The position numbers and the translations under genes were made by a program. A DNA stretch of 64,000 nucleotides from assembly GCF_000716785.1 (NCBI RefSeq), contig NZ_JNYY01000001.1, positions 496,001 through 560,000 on the forward strand, given 5' to 3'. Below, one piece after another: positions 60,349 to 64,000 of the stretch; position 1 is the stretch's first letter, and each line of letters starts with the position of its first letter. Under the pieces are notes generated by a model, which saw only the letters and a program-made list of their open reading frames with translations, did no database searches and was not told the DNA's origin. This stretch comes from Amycolatopsis vancoresmycina. Lineage in GTDB: Bacteria > Actinomycetota > Actinomycetes > Mycobacteriales > Pseudonocardiaceae.

Positions 60349-63300
60349 TCACGCCGGGCCGGTGAAAGTGTCACTCAGCTCGTAGTGGCACAGCAGGAAC
60401 ACCTTCCGCAGGTCGGTGGCCGGGAAGTGGAAGACCCCCAGCGGGCGGTCCGCTCGGTGGGAGCGTCCGGGTTCGAGCGAGACGTCGAGGTCCCCGTGGA
60501 CCAGGCTCGGCCAGCCGGCACTGGTCACGCAGTGGATGTCACGACCCGCGCAGCGGCACGCCCGGCCGTCCTCGTGGTCGTGGTCGTCCGCGGCGACGAA
60601 CCGGACCGGCAGCTCGCCGCGGCCGCCGGGGTGGTCCAGCTCCGCGAACAGCTCGAGCCGGGTGACCCGCAGCCGGCGGTGGGCCGGCAGGAACGGGAAG
60701 TGCTCGCGACCGAGCACGAGCGGCAGCACGCCGTCGGTGCCGCCGGTCAGGCGGTACCAGTCGTCGGGGAAGTCGTGGCGGACGTCGAACAGCCGCACTC
60801 CGGCGCCGGGCAGGTGTCGTTGCGCGCAGTCGTTCGCGGCCTTGCGCAGGACGTCGCCGCCTTCGCGGGCGGTGTAGTTGAGGTGCAGCACGACGTCGGC
60901 GAGGGTGTCGAAGTCGAACCGGTTGTTCTCCGGTGGCAGCTCGAGCCGCCACCGGCTGACCGCACCGGAGAATTCGAACGGCAGGTAGCGTTCGTCCCGG
61001 AAGCCCAGTTCGAACAGCCCGGAGTCGTTCTGCCCGCTCGAGGTCGCGATGGCCTCCGTGGCGGCGAAGCCGTGCACCAGCCGCGGGTCGTCCGGGACCG
61101 GGCGGTAACCCGCGCCGCACCGGCACTCCCGGTCGCCGCAGCAGCCGGCCACCGGCCCGCTCAGCCGCGGGTCGACCCGGGTGGTGCTGCTGAGCAGGGT
61201 GAGCCGGCAGTGGACGCCGACGTACGGGCCGACGACGCACGGGATGCTCAGCGTCACGTTCTTGATCCGGCGCAGGTAGTGGCCGGGGTGGTCGAGGTCG
61301 AACAGCCACTCCGGCAGCTCGATCTCGGCCGCCCCGGTGGTCTGCAGGCGCAGGAACGCCGCCGGGAAGTCCAGCCGCAGCGAGAGGTGCTTGGTCAGCT
61401 CGTATTCACGGCAGTTGGCGTCGGTGTAGGCCAGCTCCATCTGCCGCAGCGCCACGTGGAGCCGGTCGCCGGCCAGCAGCCCCTCGTGCAGGCTGTCCCA
61501 GCCGCGTTCGGGCAGGAACTCCCTGGCGAGGTGCCCGCGCTCGTTGTTGAACGCCCGCTGGGCCTGCCGGGAGGCCCGCAGTGCCAGCTCGTACAGCTCG
61601 CGGTGCAGGGCCGCCGTCTCGGACTGGAGGTGGGTGTACAGCTCGCCGTTGGTGAACTTGCCGCGGAGGAAGTCCTGCACCTCCGCCGAGTGCTCCAGCT
61701 GACGCTGGTGGCTGTTCAGGTCGCGCAGCGCCGAGTCGCGGTGGCGTTCGGCGGCGAGGATCTGCCGCTCGATCTGCTGGACCTCGATGGTGGTGACGTC
61801 GAGCTGGTGCTGCCAGTCCTCCAGCCGCCGCTGCCAGCCCGCCTCGGTGAGGCTCAGGCCGGCGCCGGTGCCGGCGATGTCGGCGAGCGCGTTCATGATC
61901 CGCGCCGCGGTGGCGAACGTCGCGTTCGCCAGCTTCGTGCCGATCGGCAGCTGGTTGGCTTCCAGCGGCCCGAGCCCGGCGACGCCGATGTGGATGTCGG
62001 GGATGAGCCCGATGCCCTGGGCGATGGCCTCCGACACGTTGCCCGCCGTGCGCGAGACCATGGAAACGCCGGTCAGGGCTTCGTACCCGGTCTCGCCCGC
62101 GTTGAGTCCTCGCGCGATGAGCTGCTGGAAGTACCGCAGCCGGGTCAGCGCGCCGTCCTTGGTCTTGTTCAGCGCCTGGACCTGCCAGTCCGCTTCCCGC
62201 CATTGGAACCGGCGGGTCTGCAGCGCCAGTTCGAGCAGCTGGCGCTCGTGGGTGGCGTGCAGGGCGGCGAGGGCTTCGGCGTCACCCTTCTCGTACGCCG
62301 AGAGCAGTGCGGCGCCGAGACCGCGTACTTCGTTCGCCAGCTCGACGGCCTTGCCGATCAGGTAGCCGAACCGGTACGGCGTGGCGCAGCACGGGCAGTC
62401 GCCGTCGCAGTGCTCGCTGTCCCGCAGCGGGGCATCGCCCCAGAACTCGGCGTCCGATCGCTGGGTCCGGCCGCGGAGGCGGCGGCCGTCGAGCGCGTTC
62501 CGCACGAGCGCGAGCCGGTCCGCGGACCGTTCGTACAGCGAGGCGAGCCTCGGGTTGAGTGGCGCTCGTGCCGGGACGAAGGTTGCGACCTGCTGCGGGT
62601 CGCCGCCGTCGTCGTGGTCCTCCACCAGCCGTGGGCCGGCGCCGAGCAGCCGGCGCAGCGAGTCGAACACGACGGCCGCCTGCCTGCTCGCCTCCGCGGA
62701 GTCGCGGCACAGCAGGGTTTCGCCCCACTGCAGGAGCGTCTCCAGGTAGTCGAGCAGCACGGCGCGGTCGCGTGCCTTGGCGTCGTCCTCGTCCGGTGTC
62801 CAGGCGTTGTCCCGCGCCAGGGGCGGGTAGGCCAGCTCGTACCACCGCAGCGCGGCCTCGAACCCGTTGTGCGTGCGCAGGGTCTTCGCCACGGCGGAGG
62901 CCACGGCGTGCACCGACGGCGGCAGCAGCGGCGCACCCGGCGAGACGTAGGCGAAGAACGGGTAGGCGGCCAGCCCGAACTGCGGCGCCGGGACGGACGA
63001 CGGTTTCGCCACCAGCGGCAGGACCACCGCGGAGTCCGCCGCCAGGTCGTAGCGGAAGCCGGGCGGTGGCGCGCCGGCGTAGTCGCCGTAGCCGTCCGGC
63101 GTCGTTCCGGCGTTGGTCGTGCCGGTCAGGTCGGTGACCTCGAACCGCAGTGAGTCGCCGGTGCGGCCGTCGAACTTCAGCCGCAGCGGCCCGCCGGCGA
63201 CGGCCAGCCCTTCCGCCGAGCGCCGCGGCGGTTCGAACTCGCCGTGGTGGAACCGGGACCAGTACAGGTGCACCTGCGGTTCCGGGTCCCAGTTCAGCAG

Positions 63301-64000
63301 TCCGGGCACCTTGCCGGGGCGGTGCCAGTCGGACGTCTGCTCGTCGGTGTGGCCCTGGTCGCCGGGCGCCACGGCCCCGGCGTCCGCGTTCTGCTCGGCG
63401 TCCGCGGCGGCGAAGAACCCGGAGCCGGCGACCCAGAAGTAGTACTCGTCGACCTCCGGTGGCACGTCGTCGTGGCCGCCGGGGCGCGGGGCGAACCGGG
63501 CTGCCGCCGTCGGCAGCCCGGCGGCGGCGAGCCGCACGAAGCCCGAGCCGAGCCCTTCCGCGGCGCGCAACCACAACGGAAGTCCTGGCTCCGCCAGAAC
63601 GTCCACTTCGGACGCTTTGGTGGTTGTGAGCGCCTTCTTGCGCACGGCCGCGGTCTTGCGCCGGGTGGTGATCCTGGGGCCGTCGGGACCGTCGTTGCCG
63701 CCGTTCTGCCCGTCGAGCAGGAACGACACCGGGGCGAGCCACGACGGCCTCGCGACGCGCTCGGGCGTGCCGAGCAGGCCGAGCCCGTCCGGCGCGGACC
63801 GCTCGAGCCGGATCCCGGCCGGTTCCGGTACCTGCCGGGCCGGCAGCCCGGGATGGCCGGGCGGCCGGTGCGCGGCGGTCTTCGGCCACCACTCGAGGCC
63901 GCCGGGGACGGGCACGGTCAGCGCGGTCCGGCGCAGCTCGTCTTCGAGGAACCGGAACGCCTCCGAGCGCCGTGCGGTCCGCAGGTCGTCCCACTCGATC
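60349..64000 (-). CDS. Tc-toxin A-subunit-like protein, 3' part (runs off the right edge)
   Basis: The frame stays open to the window edge, so ~1216 C-terminal residues are visible and the true start lies outside. Tc A-subunit features: PPEVDEYYFWVAGSGFF in the neuraminidase-like region, a long helical stretch with HLQSETAALHRELYELALRA, then RIKNVTLSIPCVVGPYVGVH. RFDFDTLADVVLHLNYTARE and RKVFLLCHYELSD are typical of the C-terminal TcB-binding end. TcA proteins form the pentameric translocation channel. Unusual insertions are Cys-rich (CDGDCPCC near 62395, CCGDRECRCGAG near 61135). No TcB/TcC gene is in the window. The tagged deamidase-like gene follows 12 nt downstream, a likely operon. Confidence 0.85.
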   Translation of the reverse strand, partial: IEWDDLRTARRSEAFRFLEDELRRTALTVPVPGGLEWWPKTAAHRPPGHPGLPARQVPEPAGIRLERSAPDGLGLLGTPERVARPSWLAPVSFLLDGQNGGNDGPDGPRITTRRKTAAVRKKALTTTKASEVDVLAEPGLPLWLRAAEGLGSGFVRLAAAGLPTAAARFAPRPGGHDDVPPEVDEYYFWVAGSGFFAAADAEQNADAGAVAPGDQGHTDEQTSDWHRPGKVPGLLNWDPEPQVHLYWSRFHHGEFEPPRRSAEGLAVAGGPLRLKFDGRTGDSLRFEVTDLTGTTNAGTTPDGYGDYAGAPPPGFRYDLAADSAVVLPLVAKPSSVPAPQFGLAAYPFFAYVSPGAPLLPPSVHAVASAVAKTLRTHNGFEAALRWYELAYPPLARDNAWTPDEDDAKARDRAVLLDYLETLLQWGETLLCRDSAEASRQAAVVFDSLRRLLGAGPRLVEDHDDGGDPQQVATFVPARAPLNPRLASLYERSADRLALVRNALDGRRLRGRTQRSDAEFWGDAPLRDSEHCDGDCPCCATPYRFGYLIGKAVELANEVRGLGAALLSAYEKGDAEALAALHATHERQLLELALQTRRFQWREADWQVQALNKTKDGALTRLRYFQQLIARGLNAGETGYEALTGVSMVSRTAGNVSEAIAQGIGLIPDIHIGVAGLGPLEANQLPIGTKLANATFATAARIMNALADIAGTGAGLSLTEAGWQRRLEDWQHQLDVTTIEVQQIERQILAAERHRDSALRDLNSHQRQLEHSAEVQDFLRGKFTNGELYTHLQSETAALHRELYELALRASRQAQRAFNNERGHLAREFLPERGWDSLHEGLLAGDRLHVALRQMELAYTDANCREYELTKHLSLRLDFPAAFLRLQTTGAAEIELPEWLFDLDHPGHYLRRIKNVTLSIPCVVGPYVGVHCRLTLLSSTTRVDPRLSGPVAGCCGDRECRCGAGYRPVPDDPRLVHGFAATEAIATSSGQNDSGLFELGFRDERYLPFEFSGAVSRWRLELPPENNRFDFDTLADVVLHLNYTAREGGDVLRKAANDCAQRHLPGAGVRLFDVRHDFPDDWYRLTGGTDGVLPLVLGREHFPFLPAHRRLRVTRLELFAELDHPGGRGELPVRFVAADDHDHEDGRACRCAGRDIHCVTSAGWPSLVHGDLDVSLEPGRSHRADRPLGVFHFPATDLRKVFLLCHYELSDTFTGPA

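Noticed and set aside
1..64000. tRNA, rRNA, CRISPR arrays and insertion sequences
   Set aside because: No cloverleaf-like segment, regularly spaced repeat or transposase-like protein could be recognised by reading; gaps between genes are all under 300 nt.

Overview
The window is very G+C-rich DNA of a filamentous actinomycete. The codon bias, the many GTG starts, the 4-nt stop/start overlaps, a SARP regulator, a TTA codon in one gene and the NRPS genes suggest a Pseudonocardiales member of the Amycolatopsis type. The genus is an inference. No rRNA, tRNA, CRISPR array or insertion sequence was seen.

Region 1 (1-15017, plus strand) is the distal half of an extracellular contractile injection system (eCIS) operon. 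It holds the end of a spike protein, a gp25-like wedge protein, two consecutive gpJ-like baseplate proteins, a gpI-like tail protein, three tandem relatives of unknown function, two unplaced proteins (one possibly tape-measure-related), an Afp15-like AAA+ ATPase and a small protein with a 'GNAAV' tag. Most genes overlap by 4 nt, so they are probably translated as one unit.

Region 2 (15021-22743) holds a large probable eCIS cargo protein on the minus strand. It has an N-terminal GN-AV tag, a long hydrophobic helical core and a C-terminus with the residue pattern of edema-factor/ExoY nucleotidyl cyclases. A partner gene of unknown function follows it. A GHKL/HSP90-like ATPase with C-terminal winged-helix-like repeats is transcribed divergently; its 3' third has lower G+C.

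Region 3 (22660-30875) is accessory chromosome: a MmyB-type regulator divergent from a dienelactone-hydrolase-like enzyme, an ECF sigma factor with a peroxiredoxin-like protein, a secreted GH62 arabinofuranosidase behind a LacI-type operator, and a STAND/TPR protein with an N-terminal RHIM-like (BASS3-type) motif followed by a membrane-anchored glycosyltransferase-like protein.

Region 4 (31101-57165) is an NRPS/PKS cluster. Four overlapping minus-strand synthetase genes plus mbtH give the line A(MT)-T / C-A-T / C*-A-T-C-C*-A-T / KS-AT-T-C-A-T-C-A-T-TE. Hand-read specificity codes give Gly and Val for two modules and an acidic pocket (basic residue?) for a third. The line has one split condensation domain, one degenerate methyltransferase insert and one non-reducing PKS module. 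Plus-strand genes beside it encode an MFS exporter, a PPOX-like protein, an arginine-deiminase/DDAH-like enzyme and a SARP activator.

Region 5 (57174-64000) has secreted proteins (a G1 glutamic peptidase and a small protein) behind 11-bp-periodic SARP-type repeats. After a strong terminator come a second tagged putative toxin, with two ubiquitin-like repeats and a CheD-like deamidase triad, and a Tc-toxin A-subunit-like gene that runs off the right edge.

The two toxin loci flank the NRPS cluster. The three tagged proteins, 45 kb apart at the extremes, could be cargo of the same injection machine. The most novel candidates are the Ubl-Ubl-deamidase protein, the cyclase-like cargo, the shared tag and the rearranged condensation domain.
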